Positions 7,549-17,104 of a DNA stretch of 64,000 nucleotides are shown piece by piece (position 1 is the first letter of the stretch; every line of letters starts with the position of its first letter). Source of the DNA: Ignisphaera sp. (GTDB lineage Archaea > Thermoproteota > Thermoprotei_A > Sulfolobales > Ignisphaeraceae); the NCBI GenBank assembly GCA_038831005.1, contig JAWBKZ010000005.1, forward strand, positions 62,001 to 126,000, given 5' to 3'. The translations under genes were made by a program, and so were the position numbers. The notes under the pieces are model-generated. The model did no database searches, had not been told where the DNA came from, and saw nothing but the letters and a program-made list of their open reading frames with translations.

Positions 7549-10539
7549 TTGTCTTTAGAAGAATTAGTATCACCATCTATAAAGGGACGTTATGACCCTA
7601 TATCTGTAGAGAAATGGGTGATGGATTTCTGGAAACGACATAGAATATATGAGAAAGTCAAGAAAGAAAAATGCAGAAATGATAATAAGAAGTTATTCAG
7701 ATTCCTCGAAGGTCCTCCAACAACTAATGGATTCATGCATGTAGGACATGCTAGAGGACGTACCTATAAAGATGTTGTACTTCGTTATGCTAGACTCAAG
7801 GACTACTGTGTATGGGATCAAGCTGGATGGGATACGCAAGGACTACCCGTAGAACTTGAAGTTGAGAGAAACTTGAGGTTTAAGACGAAAAAGGATATAG
7901 AGGTTTATGGTGTTGATAGATTCGTTCAAGAGTGTCAGAAAATTGTGGATTTCTATATAAGTCAGTGGAGAAAAGGTAGTGAAAGGCTTGGACTATGGCT
8001 AGATTACGATAATGCTTATGAGACAAGGAACCCCAAATACATAGAGGTTGTATGGAGATTTCTGAAAAAAGCATGGGAAAAAGGTTATCTATACGAGGAT
8101 TTTAGGGTTGTACCAATATGCCCTAGATGTGAAACGGCACTAAGTTCTCATGAAGTAGCTCAAGGATATAACACAGTAGAGGATCCTAGTCTCTTCTTTA
8201 AAGTGAAGCTAGTTGACGAAGAAAATACATACCTTATAGCATGGACAACAACCCCCTGGACTATTATAGATAATGAAGCTATAGCTGTTAATCCAAATGA
8301 GATATATCTAAAGCTTAGGGTAGGAAATGAGATATGGATTGTAGCTGAGAAGAGATTAAGAGCATTAATCTCTGAAGCAAAAATAAATGGTTATGAGGTT
8401 ATTGAAGCACTTAAAGGTTCACAACTATTTAATAAGAAGTATATTCATCCATTACTAGAAGAAGTTCCTGCGCATATAAATCATGAACCTCTGAATCACA
8501 GAATTTTGTTAGCTGATTGGGTTAGCATGGAAGAAGGAACAGGTATAGTACATATAGCTCCTGCCCACGGTCCCGAAGATTTTGAATTATGTAAAAAATA
8601 TGGCATAAATGTATTCAATAGTCTACAGAAAAATGGTGTTTTTAATGAATTGGCTGGCAAATATAGAGGGCTATGGTTTAAGGAAGCCAATAGCATTGTA
8701 ATTGAAGATCTAAGAAGAAAGAATCTTGTTGTACATGTGGGGGTTCTTCAGCACGAATATCCGCATTGTTGGAGATGTGAAACACCACTAATGTTCTATG
8801 CAGATAAACAGTGGTTTATAAAGATAGAGCCTATCAAGAACACTATGTTGCGTGAGAATGAAAAGGTTACATGGTATCCTGAGTGGGCGGGAAAAAGATT
8901 TTCTGATTGGATAGAGAATGCTAGAGACTGGTGTATATCTAGAGAGAGGTATTGGGGTACACCTTTGCCTATATGGACATGCAGCTTCTGTGGATATAGG
9001 GTTGCTGTAGAAAGTATTGAAGAAATAAAGAAGCTCTCAAAAACAAGTGAAGCTCCAAAAGATGTGCATAGACCGTGGATCGATAAAATTGTGTTTAGAT
9101 GTCCTAGATGTGGAAACGATATGTATAGGGAACCTTATGTAGTAGATGTATGGATGGATAGTGGTGTAGCACATACAGCTTCACTAGTACAAATAAACGA
9201 AGAGTATCGATTCAATGAGCTGTTTCCGTATGACTGGATTACAGAAGCTGTTGATCAAACAAGAGGATGGTTCTATACCCTGTTGTTTACATCTATAATT
9301 ATGCATAATGCAGTGCCCTATAAGACAATATTGTGTCAAGGTCATGTACTAGATAAGTATGGTAAGAAAATGAGTAAGAGCAGAGGTAATGTTGTATGGG
9401 CTTTAGACTTTATGGAGAAAAACGGTGCAGATTCTCTAAGGCTGTATCTATTATCTAAATCTGCTCCATGGGATAGTATAAACTTTGATCCTGATGAAGT
9501 TAAAGACGTGAAGAGAATACTAGATATACTATGGAATTCAGTTAATTTTGCTAAAACGTATATGGATCTAGACAGATGGAGTGCTGTATCAATAGAAGAG
9601 GATCTTAAGCATCTTAAGGCAGAAGATTACTGGTTCATATACGAACTCTATATGATGATTAACGATATTGATAAACACATAACCTCAGGAGATCTGCATT
9701 TGGCTACAAGAAGGTTATTGAACTTCATAGTCGACGTATTGAGCCACAAATACATAACCGTTATAAGACCTAGAGTCTGGCTTGAAGAAGAAGCTCCACA
9801 GAAAAGATCTGCTTACGCTATATTGTTCATGGTGCTTACAGCACTCATCAAAGTGTTGGCACCCTTTGCACCTTATGTATCGGAGTACTTGTATCAAGCA
9901 TTTATTAAAAAATATGCGAAAGAAAATGAAGTTAAGGAAAGTGTTCATATCGAGGTACTTCCAACAATTCCAGAAAATCTGCTCAATAAGAAGTTATGGG
10001 AATGTGTATCAACGTTATTTAGGTTATCTGAAGAGGTCCTAGCTACAAGATCTAAATATGGGATCAAGAGGCGATGGCCATTAAAGAGAGTGATGATAAT
10101 AACGAATGATGCTGATAAGAACCTCTACGAGAAGGCTATAGATGTTGTGAAAACATATGCTAATGTTAAGGAGATACTTGTTTACAGCAGTACCGAGAGT
10201 ATAGATACCTCTGGGTTAATCGAGATAGACCTTAAGTACTTAAAGGGGTACGTAGACATTACAGTGGATGAAGATTTACTGCATGAAGGGTTTGTGAGAG
10301 ATATCGTTAGGAGGATTCAAATGTTACGTAAGGAAAGGAGCCTTCCTGTAGATTATGTACTCAACAAGGTATCTATATATACAGAATCTGAAGCCATACG
10401 CAGAGCTGTAACTAAATTTAGAGAGTATATAGCTAGAGAAACAAGAGCTAAGGAAGTAGTATTAGTAACTTCGAGACCTAGTAACTCTATAGAATTCGAT
10501 ATAGAAGATCAGAAAATATACATAGCCATAGAGCTGTAA
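7549..10539 (+). CDS. ileS: Isoleucyl-tRNA synthetase
   Basis: The 996-residue class I synthetase charges tRNA-Ile. It has the HIGH-type motif GFMHVGHARG near residue 64, the editing (CP1) domain with WTTTPWTI near 229, zinc-type Cys pairs CPRC (about 201-204, 525-528) and the KMSKS loop KYGKKMSKSRGN near 607. The anticodon-binding C-terminal part begins near 680. Length fits archaeal/eukaryotic IleRS. The start is TTG at 7549; no in-frame ATG lies nearby. It heads a close-set run of genes; the next starts 12 bases after its stop. Confidence 0.96.
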   Translation: MSLEELVSPSIKGRYDPISVEKWVMDFWKRHRIYEKVKKEKCRNDNKKLFRFLEGPPTTNGFMHVGHARGRTYKDVVLRYARLKDYCVWDQAGWDTQGLPVELEVERNLRFKTKKDIEVYGVDRFVQECQKIVDFYISQWRKGSERLGLWLDYDNAYETRNPKYIEVVWRFLKKAWEKGYLYEDFRVVPICPRCETALSSHEVAQGYNTVEDPSLFFKVKLVDEENTYLIAWTTTPWTIIDNEAIAVNPNEIYLKLRVGNEIWIVAEKRLRALISEAKINGYEVIEALKGSQLFNKKYIHPLLEEVPAHINHEPLNHRILLADWVSMEEGTGIVHIAPAHGPEDFELCKKYGINVFNSLQKNGVFNELAGKYRGLWFKEANSIVIEDLRRKNLVVHVGVLQHEYPHCWRCETPLMFYADKQWFIKIEPIKNTMLRENEKVTWYPEWAGKRFSDWIENARDWCISRERYWGTPLPIWTCSFCGYRVAVESIEEIKKLSKTSEAPKDVHRPWIDKIVFRCPRCGNDMYREPYVVDVWMDSGVAHTASLVQINEEYRFNELFPYDWITEAVDQTRGWFYTLLFTSIIMHNAVPYKTILCQGHVLDKYGKKMSKSRGNVVWALDFMEKNGADSLRLYLLSKSAPWDSINFDPDEVKDVKRILDILWNSVNFAKTYMDLDRWSAVSIEEDLKHLKAEDYWFIYELYMMINDIDKHITSGDLHLATRRLLNFIVDVLSHKYITVIRPRVWLEEEAPQKRSAYAILFMVLTALIKVLAPFAPYVSEYLYQAFIKKYAKENEVKESVHIEVLPTIPENLLNKKLWECVSTLFRLSEEVLATRSKYGIKRRWPLKRVMIITNDADKNLYEKAIDVVKTYANVKEILVYSSTESIDTSGLIEIDLKYLKGYVDITVDEDLLHEGFVRDIVRRIQMLRKERSLPVDYVLNKVSIYTESEAIRRAVTKFREYIARETRAKEVVLVTSRPSNSIEFDIEDQKIYIAIEL

Positions 10540-10551
10540 AGAGAAGTAGAG

Positions 10552-11088
10552 ATGAGACTTTATATTCTTCCAAACAATCTAAGGAAGATTTTGGCAGAAT
10601 TACATGTGTATGCTGAAGGCTCATTAACTGTTGTTATAGGTTCCAGGGAATATGTAGGTCTTTCGCTAAGAGCTAAGCTGTATTGTGATTTACATAGGGT
10701 AGCTGTTATCGGAGACACCGTTTGCTATACTTTTCTTAAGTTTGTTGGTATACCAAGAATATGTGTAATTGACGGGAAATCCCTTAGAATACCTATAAAT
10801 TATATGGCTGAAATTATGGAATGCTACGATTGTGTAACCCGTTGCTCAAATCCTCCAGGTACGATCTCTCAAGAGTGTCTTGATGTATTGAATAACGCGA
10901 TCAATTCACATCGTCGATGTTTAATTATAGTAAATGGTGAAGAAGATCTTTTAGTGTTAGCTACGGCTTTAAATACTCATAAAATTACATACATTGTCTA
11001 TGGAATTCCATCTAAAGGTGTAGCAGTAATAGATGGTGAGAAATTCATAGAAACAGCTATAAATCTATTTTCACAATTCAAATCTTAG
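10552..11088 (+). CDS. GTP-dependent dephospho-CoA kinase (DUF359)
   Basis: The 178-residue protein matches the archaeal DUF359 family, shown in Thermococcus to phosphorylate dephospho-CoA with GTP in the last step of CoA synthesis. Visible family motifs are VIGDTVCYTFLK (about 52-63), RICVIDGKSLR (about 69-79), NPPGTIS (about 99-105), VNGEEDLLVLATAL (about 124-137) and YGIPSKGVAVI (about 146-156). The Asp and Glu residues in GDT, IDG and GEED correspond to the catalytic acidic residues. It follows ileS by 12 bases, so it is probably cotranscribed. Confidence 0.88.
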   Translation: MRLYILPNNLRKILAELHVYAEGSLTVVIGSREYVGLSLRAKLYCDLHRVAVIGDTVCYTFLKFVGIPRICVIDGKSLRIPINYMAEIMECYDCVTRCSNPPGTISQECLDVLNNAINSHRRCLIIVNGEEDLLVLATALNTHKITYIVYGIPSKGVAVIDGEKFIETAINLFSQFKS

Positions 11089-11121
11089 TGGTTAAGCGAG
11101 TAAAATATTTAGGAAAGCGCT

Positions 11122-11802
11122 ATGGCTGTTCAGCGTTTCAATAATGTAATAGGCTTATCCAGGAGATATCTTGTAGATCCACATGGTTTAGATGATATAT
11201 GTTATGCTCTCTTTAAGATGTTCAAAGATGAGTCTGTATCTATAGTATACGAGAAGCCAATATGTTCACATATATTTGTAATAGGTAGCAACTTCGAGAT
11301 CAGATTATTCATAAATACTTCTTATGAGCTACATCTCAGTATAATCTTTGACTCAGTTAATTCTCTTTCGACGTCAACTCTACGGTTCATTCAAGACATT
11401 TTTCACAATCTCGATAAAACCTTCAGCAAGTTCTGCAAATCTTTTGGAGATATTCAGCTTTCTCTAAGGAGTACATTCAAAATAGATCATATTAATATGG
11501 ATAAGCTTATGAAGTCCTTATCGAGTTTGGGAGTAGTTATCGAAACTAAAGAGAAACACCATATAGATAACATAACTATTGTTGTAATCCGCGGAAAAAC
11601 TGTAGGTAAACATTTAAAAATGTACAATATTATGGTGACGCTTCTGTATGACGATATTTCCGAAGTTACATTCACCATAGATTCAGAGGTAAAGACCGAT
11701 GATGATATAGTTCTATGGGTTGTTGATATACAGAACTTTTTGTATAATACTATTGAACATCTATTCAATTACACTAAAAATGGTATATATACTCTAACAT
11801 AA
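11122..11802 (+). CDS. Conserved-looking protein of unknown function
   Basis: I do not recognise this 226-residue protein. It is soluble, Ile/Ser/Lys-rich with alternating short beta-like and helical stretches, and has no signal peptide, membrane helix, Cys pair or nucleotide-binding loop. A mid-segment (about 110-170) repeats the general pattern of the first half (beta-rich, ending in an amphipathic helix), so a two-lobed fold is possible. It starts 33 bases after the dephospho-CoA kinase and ends 57 bases before hypA, on the same strand, so it is probably in that transcript. A role in hydrogenase maturation or CoA supply would be guesswork. Confidence 0.7.
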   Translation: MAVQRFNNVIGLSRRYLVDPHGLDDICYALFKMFKDESVSIVYEKPICSHIFVIGSNFEIRLFINTSYELHLSIIFDSVNSLSTSTLRFIQDIFHNLDKTFSKFCKSFGDIQLSLRSTFKIDHINMDKLMKSLSSLGVVIETKEKHHIDNITIVVIRGKTVGKHLKMYNIMVTLLYDDISEVTFTIDSEVKTDDDIVLWVVDIQNFLYNTIEHLFNYTKNGIYTLT

Positions 11803-11859
11803 CCTGATAGCTTAATTTAGCTAATTACTGTAGCCAGAAACAAGTGTGTGGTGGAAACT

Positions 11860-12261
11860 ATGCATGAGTGGGCCTTAGCCGAAGGAATTGTAGAAGCATT
11901 AGTAAGAAGAGCTAAAGAAGTTGGTGTAAACAGATTCAGTAGGCTCAAGATAATTTTGGGAGAATTGCAGCAAATAGATAGAGAAATACTTAAGTACGCT
12001 CTTGATGAGTTACTCAAATTGACTAGAAATTCTCTAGATATTAATGTTGATAATATTGTTTTTGAAAAAGAGAATGTGGTTTTGCAATGCTCCAGATGTG
12101 GCTACATATGGAGACCAGCTCTAGATATTCTTGATGAATCTGTTAAAGAATGTATACATTTCATTCCAGAAGTAATTCATGTATATATCTCATGCCCTCA
12201 ATGTAACTCACATGACTTCAGTATTGTCGGTGGACGAGGTATAGCTATCGAGATAAGTTGA
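11860..12261 (+). CDS. hypA: Hydrogenase nickel-insertion protein HypA
   Basis: The protein begins MHEWALAEGIVEAL, the HypA N-terminus whose amino group and His2 bind nickel. That fixes the start at ATG 11860 rather than the in-frame GTG 12 bases upstream. A zinc site is formed by CSRCGY (about 85-90) and CPQCNS (about 126-131). It is 133 residues, slightly longer than bacterial HypA because of an insert between the Cys pairs, as in archaeal forms. It delivers Ni to the large subunit of NiFe hydrogenase. It overlaps the next gene if that uses its TTG start, and hypB and a maturation protease follow. Confidence 0.93.
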   Translation: MHEWALAEGIVEALVRRAKEVGVNRFSRLKIILGELQQIDREILKYALDELLKLTRNSLDINVDNIVFEKENVVLQCSRCGYIWRPALDILDESVKECIHFIPEVIHVYISCPQCNSHDFSIVGGRGIAIEIS

Positions 12262-13004
12262 TCTCTATGACCATAGACCCCAGAATCTTCTTAGCTTCAA
12301 GTAGATTATCTGTATTTAAGTATATAGTTCCGGTACTAAGTCCTAAGGGAGGTGTAGGTAAGTCTACAGTAGCTACGGCTCTTTCTCTAGTATTAACCGA
12401 CAGCTTTGGAACAGTATCTCTGGTGGATCTAGATATCAATAACCCAACAGCTCACATCATTCTGGGGGTAGATGCCGGTTCACTAAAGATAGAAGAAGAT
12501 AAAGGAATACTTCCTATAAAACTATTCGATTCTAGACTCGAGTTCATGTCCATAACACTATTTACAAGAGATAAACTTGTACCATTGAGAGGTAGAGATA
12601 TATCCAATGCTATTCTAGAAATCTTAGCAATCACCAGATGGAGTGGCAAGGTATTGATTGTAGATACACCTCCAGGATTTTCAGATGAGGTTATGGATTT
12701 GATGCGCATAAAAAGCATTATCAAGCCGATCATTGTATCAACAACAGATAAGCTTTCCTTATACTCAGCAAGCAGATTGATTGAGCTCTTAAAGAGTGAG
12801 GATATAGATATCTTAGGTATTGTAGGAAATATGTGTAAAAGTGGTGATATCCATATCTTAGAAACCTATCTACAGAGAGATGATGTTATAGCTTGTATAC
12901 CAAAAATAGATGGATTTGATAAACTGTACGGACGTATAGACACCATATATGAATTATTTAAACAGCACCTTATGAAAGTAGTGAAGGTATTGATAACCAG
13001 ATGA
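12258..13004 (+). CDS. hypB: Mrp/MinD-type HypB (archaeal HypB-like ATPase)
   Basis: The 248-residue P-loop ATPase carries a deviant Walker A, SPKGGVGKSTVATALSL (about 28-44), a DLDINNPTAH switch motif and VDTPPGFSDEVMDLM (about 133-147). It lacks the CxxC pair of Fe-S carrier Mrp proteins and the His/Cys metal sites of bacterial HypB. In Thermococcales an ATPase of this family replaces HypB and forms a complex with HypA; the position directly after hypA supports the same role, which is inference. TTG 12258 overlaps the hypA stop; ATG 12267 is an equally good start. Confidence 0.82.
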   Translation: MISMTIDPRIFLASSRLSVFKYIVPVLSPKGGVGKSTVATALSLVLTDSFGTVSLVDLDINNPTAHIILGVDAGSLKIEEDKGILPIKLFDSRLEFMSITLFTRDKLVPLRGRDISNAILEILAITRWSGKVLIVDTPPGFSDEVMDLMRIKSIIKPIIVSTTDKLSLYSASRLIELLKSEDIDILGIVGNMCKSGDIHILETYLQRDDVIACIPKIDGFDKLYGRIDTIYELFKQHLMKVVKVLITR

Positions 13005-13010
13005 GAGCAT

Positions 13011-13502
13011 ATGGTAGAGATAGTTAAGAAGGAAGATATATGTAAGTTTATACACAACATGTTAAAGAACTCGTATACAATTGTGTGTATAGGAACATAC
13101 CTAAGATCAGATGATAGAGTAGCTCTAGAACTATGCAACACCATCAATATACATAATATTACTACTATATCATGTGAACATGGGCTTGAAAATTGTATAC
13201 ATGAAATAATTGAGAAAAAACTATCGAAACTAGCTATATTTGATGCAGCTATAATAGAAGGAGCGGAACTAGATGGTATAGCCATTCTCTCATTAGATGA
13301 ATTAGAAGATACTCATGGGGTTTCGTTATCATCGCATTCTATACCTATGAACACAATAGTGAGATATCTAAAGGATGAGTTAAACAATGTTGATATCTTA
13401 TTCATAGCTATACCTGTTAAGAATTTGGATATAGGTTTGGAGATGTCTCCTGAGGTTAAGAGTCTTTTAGAAGATGTAGTTAAATGCTTTACATATAACT
13501 AA
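13011..13502 (+). CDS. Hydrogenase maturation endopeptidase (HybD/HycI family)
   Basis: The 163-residue protein has the family's N-terminal loop TIVCIGTYLRSDDRVALEL (about 23-41), with an acidic pair for metal binding. Other family marks are a central acidic FDAAIIEG strand-end near 75-82 and SSHSIPM (about 103-109), which supplies the His. These nickel-sensing proteases trim the C-terminus of the NiFe hydrogenase large subunit after Ni insertion. It starts 6 bases after hypB and closes the hypA-hypB-protease cassette. A target hydrogenase is not in the window, although Mbh-like subunits are at the left edge. Confidence 0.83.
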   Translation: MVEIVKKEDICKFIHNMLKNSYTIVCIGTYLRSDDRVALELCNTINIHNITTISCEHGLENCIHEIIEKKLSKLAIFDAAIIEGAELDGIAILSLDELEDTHGVSLSSHSIPMNTIVRYLKDELNNVDILFIAIPVKNLDIGLEMSPEVKSLLEDVVKCFTYN

Positions 13503-14168
13503 GATTTTGTGTAACGAAATTAGTGTAGCGATGTAGCGAATAATTGTATAATTAAGTGTTACAATAAATGACAATGATCGCTATTCTGATTCAAAATGTA
13601 TAGTTATAGAATTATCTGAAGTGAGTAATGAAAAATTTTGAAGAAATAGTAGAGATCACTATTCAATCATAGGGTATCGAGCTAAAAATTACTAACAATA
13701 TTAAATCCAACAATATAAAAATCAGATGCAACATTCATAAATTCTCCTATACCTCTATATCACTACACCCAAACCATGTATACTACTATACATCCTAGAA
13801 GGGATAAAGCTTCATGAACACTTAATCACCATTACCCCTGTCCAGTAATTATCCTGCTTATACTTTCATCATTTTCTCACAAACCATAAATAAAGTAAAT
13901 GCTCGTTTAATTATTCCGGGAATTAGCTTGAGCTCTGTACATATTAGGTTTACAGAGTACAGGAAGAATAACATGGTTCTCTGCACTGTATTCGTTCTCC
14001 TGCTTCTGGCACTGAGGATATCATATACTACTGTCAGTTACGGTTGCAGTAGCTATGAGGATTAAAACTAAGAGGTTGATGGTCCTCTCTACAAGTCTAA
14101 GCAGAATAATATCGTGCAATGGTTTTTGCACTCTTCCGGAGTGAATCAACTGCTAGGTGTGCTCTATT

Positions 14169-14300
14169 ATGAGAGTAGTAGCTGTGCTCCTCGAGAAACA
14201 GGTGGCATGGGTGTGTTGTAGAGTTGCTGAGAGAGGTAAACTAGCAGGTCTTGGTGTAGTCCTAGAACATACAATTCACGAAAAGCTCACAATCTATTAA
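14169..14300 (+). pseudogene. Possible gene remnant (43 codons)
   Basis: The frame starts MRVVAVLLEKQVAWVCCRV and continues AERGKLAGLGVVLEH before a stop. Its amino acid make-up looks like real protein rather than random AT-rich sequence. A different frame immediately upstream (from about 14100, reading QWFLHSSGVNQLLGVLYYES) also looks coding-like, so one older frame may have been broken by an indel. No family is recognised. Confidence 0.2.
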
Positions 14301-14372
14301 CGGCAGAGACACATCAATATCTTTGATAATATTATCTAAAACATCTATGACCAAGAACATTCTTCAAATACC

Positions 14373-14543
14373 TCAAAACACACGTAATGGTTCTATAAGT
14401 AACATAAATTCTCTAACATGATCCGTAATATCGCTATTACAAGAATTAACCCTAAACCTCTTAACCACTCTACCTCCCATCCTATCTACACGATAACGAA
14501 AACAATAAGAATGAACATGAGAATCTGTTTCTATGTTTTCCAT
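14373..14543 (-). pseudogene. Possible gene remnant (56 codons)
   Basis: The minus-strand frame starts at an ATG at 14543 and reads MENIETDSHVHSYCFRYRVD onwards. Just past its middle, a second frame offers TITCVLRYLKNVLGHR, which loosely recalls the LGH region near the C-terminus of tyrosine recombinases. If real, this is a frameshifted end of an integrase-like gene. The similarity is too short to rely on. Confidence 0.2.
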
Positions 14544-14892
14544 GGAGCTTGAGAAAGAAGATAGAATTTAGAATTGATCTACCCGAAAAGCGTTAGCCTA
14601 TAAACATCATGGGAAGCACTAACAATAATATCTCTCCTCTTCATCAACCTTTTCTCTAGTCAAATCAACTACAGTTGAAGGCTAGATAAAGGACCGTTGC
14701 CATAAGGTTGATGGATAGGATATACATAAAATGTCTTTAGGGTCATTATTTAAGAGAATTCAAATTAGTTCGAATCATTGAAGATGTTCCCACAATAGTA
14801 TAACTCTATACTCAATCAAGCTCGTACCAACGTAAAGTTTTACAGTACCCTATACTACATAGATAGAATACAGATATATTTAAGGTGTTCAT

Positions 14893-16002
14893 ATGGATGT
14901 AGCGATAGTTGGAGCAGGAATTTCAGGTATCCTAACGGGGTACACCTTATCAAGAAATAGGAGGATATGTAGAGTAGATATTTTTGAGAAAAGAAAGGAT
15001 GTTTCTCCAAGAAGACATTGTACTGGCCTTGTTTCGAGGAGCACATTAAAGCGTATGCCTTTTGCTGATAAGTTTATTGTAAATAGTTATAGTTGCATTA
15101 ACATAGTGATGTTTGAGGGAACAGATTTCAATATATATTTAGAGAAGGATGCGGTATATAAAATTGATAGAGTTGCTCATGAATCTTATCTAATTGACAT
15201 AGTTAGAGACAAAGGTATTGAAGTTAGATTCAATAATAACGTTACTAGTCTAGAGAAGATTAACGAGAAAATTCATGTAATATCGGTAGGTAGTATCACT
15301 AAGAATGAGTTATACGATATTGTGATTGTTGCAGAAGGTTTTCCCTCTAGGCTAGCTAAATTAGCTGGATTAAAATCCTACAGAGAATGCTTAAAAGGAT
15401 TTCAGGTAGAGGTATTTTTTAGTAGAAAGACCAGCAACTTGGCCATAGACAATCTATATGTTGCTACGTCATTTAAAAGATTTTTGTCTGAATTTGGATG
15501 GTTCGTACCTATATCAGATAGAAAGGCTGTAATAGGTGTAGCGTTACCTAGTGGAAATGTTCTTAATAGTGTCTATGTGTACATGAAATTTTTCGAGAAA
15601 AAATTCGGTATAGAGATATCAAAAATAGAGAACGGTTATGGTGGAGCTATTTTAAGGGGATACCCAATAGATATTGTAAAAAAGGACTTTCTAGGCATTG
15701 GTGATGCTATTGGAGCTGTAAAGAGCATTAGCGGTGGTGGACTCTATGCTATATCTATTCTCTCAAAAATCTATGGAGAAAATATACACAGAAATGATTT
15801 AATTAAAGAGAAGGTAGAGATGTTAATAAACGAGCTTAAGAAACAATACAGAGTTTACTATATTTTGTACAGAACCTTTAGCAAAATCAACATGAACTGG
15901 ACAAAAATCTTTAAAAAAGTATCGATAGACATAGGTAATGAGTACTATTATGATCACCATGAAGGAATATTGACTAAAGCAGTTTTAAGCCTATTCAAAT
16001 AG
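14893..16002 (+). CDS. Geranylgeranyl reductase-family FAD-dependent oxidoreductase
   Basis: The 369-residue flavoprotein starts with a Rossmann dinucleotide motif, VAIVGAGISGILTGY (about 3-17). It then has RRHCTGLVS (about 40-48), where the Cys and Gly-Leu fit the re-face loop of geranylgeranyl reductases, and the second FAD motif LGIGDAIGAVKSISGGGLYA (about 266-285). In archaea such enzymes saturate the geranylgeranyl chains of membrane ether lipids; some homologues act on other prenyl groups. The start is ATG 14893. It stands alone between a gene-poor stretch and tRNA-Thr, so context does not settle which substrate it uses. Confidence 0.82.
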   Translation: MDVAIVGAGISGILTGYTLSRNRRICRVDIFEKRKDVSPRRHCTGLVSRSTLKRMPFADKFIVNSYSCINIVMFEGTDFNIYLEKDAVYKIDRVAHESYLIDIVRDKGIEVRFNNNVTSLEKINEKIHVISVGSITKNELYDIVIVAEGFPSRLAKLAGLKSYRECLKGFQVEVFFSRKTSNLAIDNLYVATSFKRFLSEFGWFVPISDRKAVIGVALPSGNVLNSVYVYMKFFEKKFGIEISKIENGYGGAILRGYPIDIVKKDFLGIGDAIGAVKSISGGGLYAISILSKIYGENIHRNDLIKEKVEMLINELKKQYRVYYILYRTFSKINMNWTKIFKKVSIDIGNEYYYDHHEGILTKAVLSLFK

Positions 16003-16117
16003 ATGTTTGTATCCCTTGGAAAAGAATATTCAAGTATCTCAATGCATGGCGCTCAGAAATATTGCTTCATTACGTACAAAGATCTTCTGGGCATTAAAGT
16101 ATCTAACTCCATCTCTA

Positions 16118-16192
<75 letters not shown>

Positions 16193-16267
16193 TTGTTCAA
16201 CAGAAAATGGTGAAAGTCCAGGTTTATTAATATTTCTCTTTAATTAACGTTATAATCGATGCTCAAC

Positions 16268-17104
16268 TTAGATAGCCATAAATTTAACAATATTTCTGAA
16301 GGTATCTACATTTATTGTCTGATATGTCTTGAGCTTCTCAATAGTCCTTAGACAATCTTCTTCAATTGAGTGAAGCTTTTTTGCCGGTATGATTAATGTA
16401 TATACAGTTTTATCAAAATACTCTTTAAGCACTTCTTTGATAGTTCTAATCTTTATTTCACATTTAGGGCTACCGATAGCTTTTAGTATTACTACTACAT
16501 CATCTTCACTTAGTACCTCCTCTCCTAGTAGTCTTTGAATATATAGCAGAACAGTTATAGCATCCTTAGGAGTCATGAAGTAGTCTTTCTCTATATCTAC
16601 TTCCAGAAGAATTAGTGTATGTAGACCAAGAGATCTATTAATCTTTATAACGTGTATGGGGTATTCATATACTATACCATCCTTTGGTTTAACTACTGTT
16701 ACAGTCTTTCCAAATCTATACATCTGTAAACAGCTTAAAGACATTGCAGCATTAAGTATAGATGTAGAGGGAAAAATCTCTAGCTCCACACCATTTCTTG
16801 CAGCTTCAACTGCTATAGCTACATGTGTTGTTGCTATCATGGGATCTCCAGCTGTAGCTATACAGACATCAAATTCCGAAGCTTCTCTCACGATCTTAGA
16901 GATACTATAGCCTTCGAGATCCTTTCTATAAGCCATAATCACATCAATACCATGCTCCTTTAAAACTCTAGCAAGCTCGTCTATGGAGGGAAACCACAGG
17001 TTCGTGTATACATCGATATAAACTTTTCTGCATTTTAAGAGCCTGAGTATCGCTCCTATAGCTAGTTGCTCTAATGATAATCCTAGCCCTACGAATCTAA
17101 TCAT
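16268..17104 (-). CDS. dphB: Diphthine synthase
   Basis: The 278-residue SAM-dependent methyltransferase of the tetrapyrrole-methylase fold trimethylates the modified histidine of elongation factor 2 during diphthamide synthesis. It begins IRFVGLGLSLEQLA. It also has the DVYTNLWFPSIDEL segment (about 32-45), the SAM-site loop CIATAGDPMIATTH (about 81-94) and FPSTSILNAAMSLSCLQMYRFG (around 110-131), all conserved in Dph5. Length matches archaeal forms. Its ATG overlaps the stop of the upstream HD-hydrolase gene by 4 bases, so the two are translationally coupled. Confidence 0.93.
   Translation of the reverse strand: MIRFVGLGLSLEQLAIGAILRLLKCRKVYIDVYTNLWFPSIDELARVLKEHGIDVIMAYRKDLEGYSISKIVREASEFDVCIATAGDPMIATTHVAIAVEAARNGVELEIFPSTSILNAAMSLSCLQMYRFGKTVTVVKPKDGIVYEYPIHVIKINRSLGLHTLILLEVDIEKDYFMTPKDAITVLLYIQRLLGEEVLSEDDVVVILKAIGSPKCEIKIRTIKEVLKEYFDKTVYTLIIPAKKLHSIEEDCLRTIEKLKTYQTINVDTFRNIVKFMAI

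Larger units (their letters stand above)
13503..14892. other. 1.4 kb gap with probable eroded coding remnants
   Basis: No intact gene is visible. Two short frames look coding-like, 14169-14300 (+) and 14373-14543 (-), and are listed separately. Composition between about 13970 and 14280 is richer in G+C than the flanks. The rest is AT-rich with frequent stops in all frames. There are no clear terminal repeats or target duplications, so a former mobile element cannot be claimed. Confidence 0.45.
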
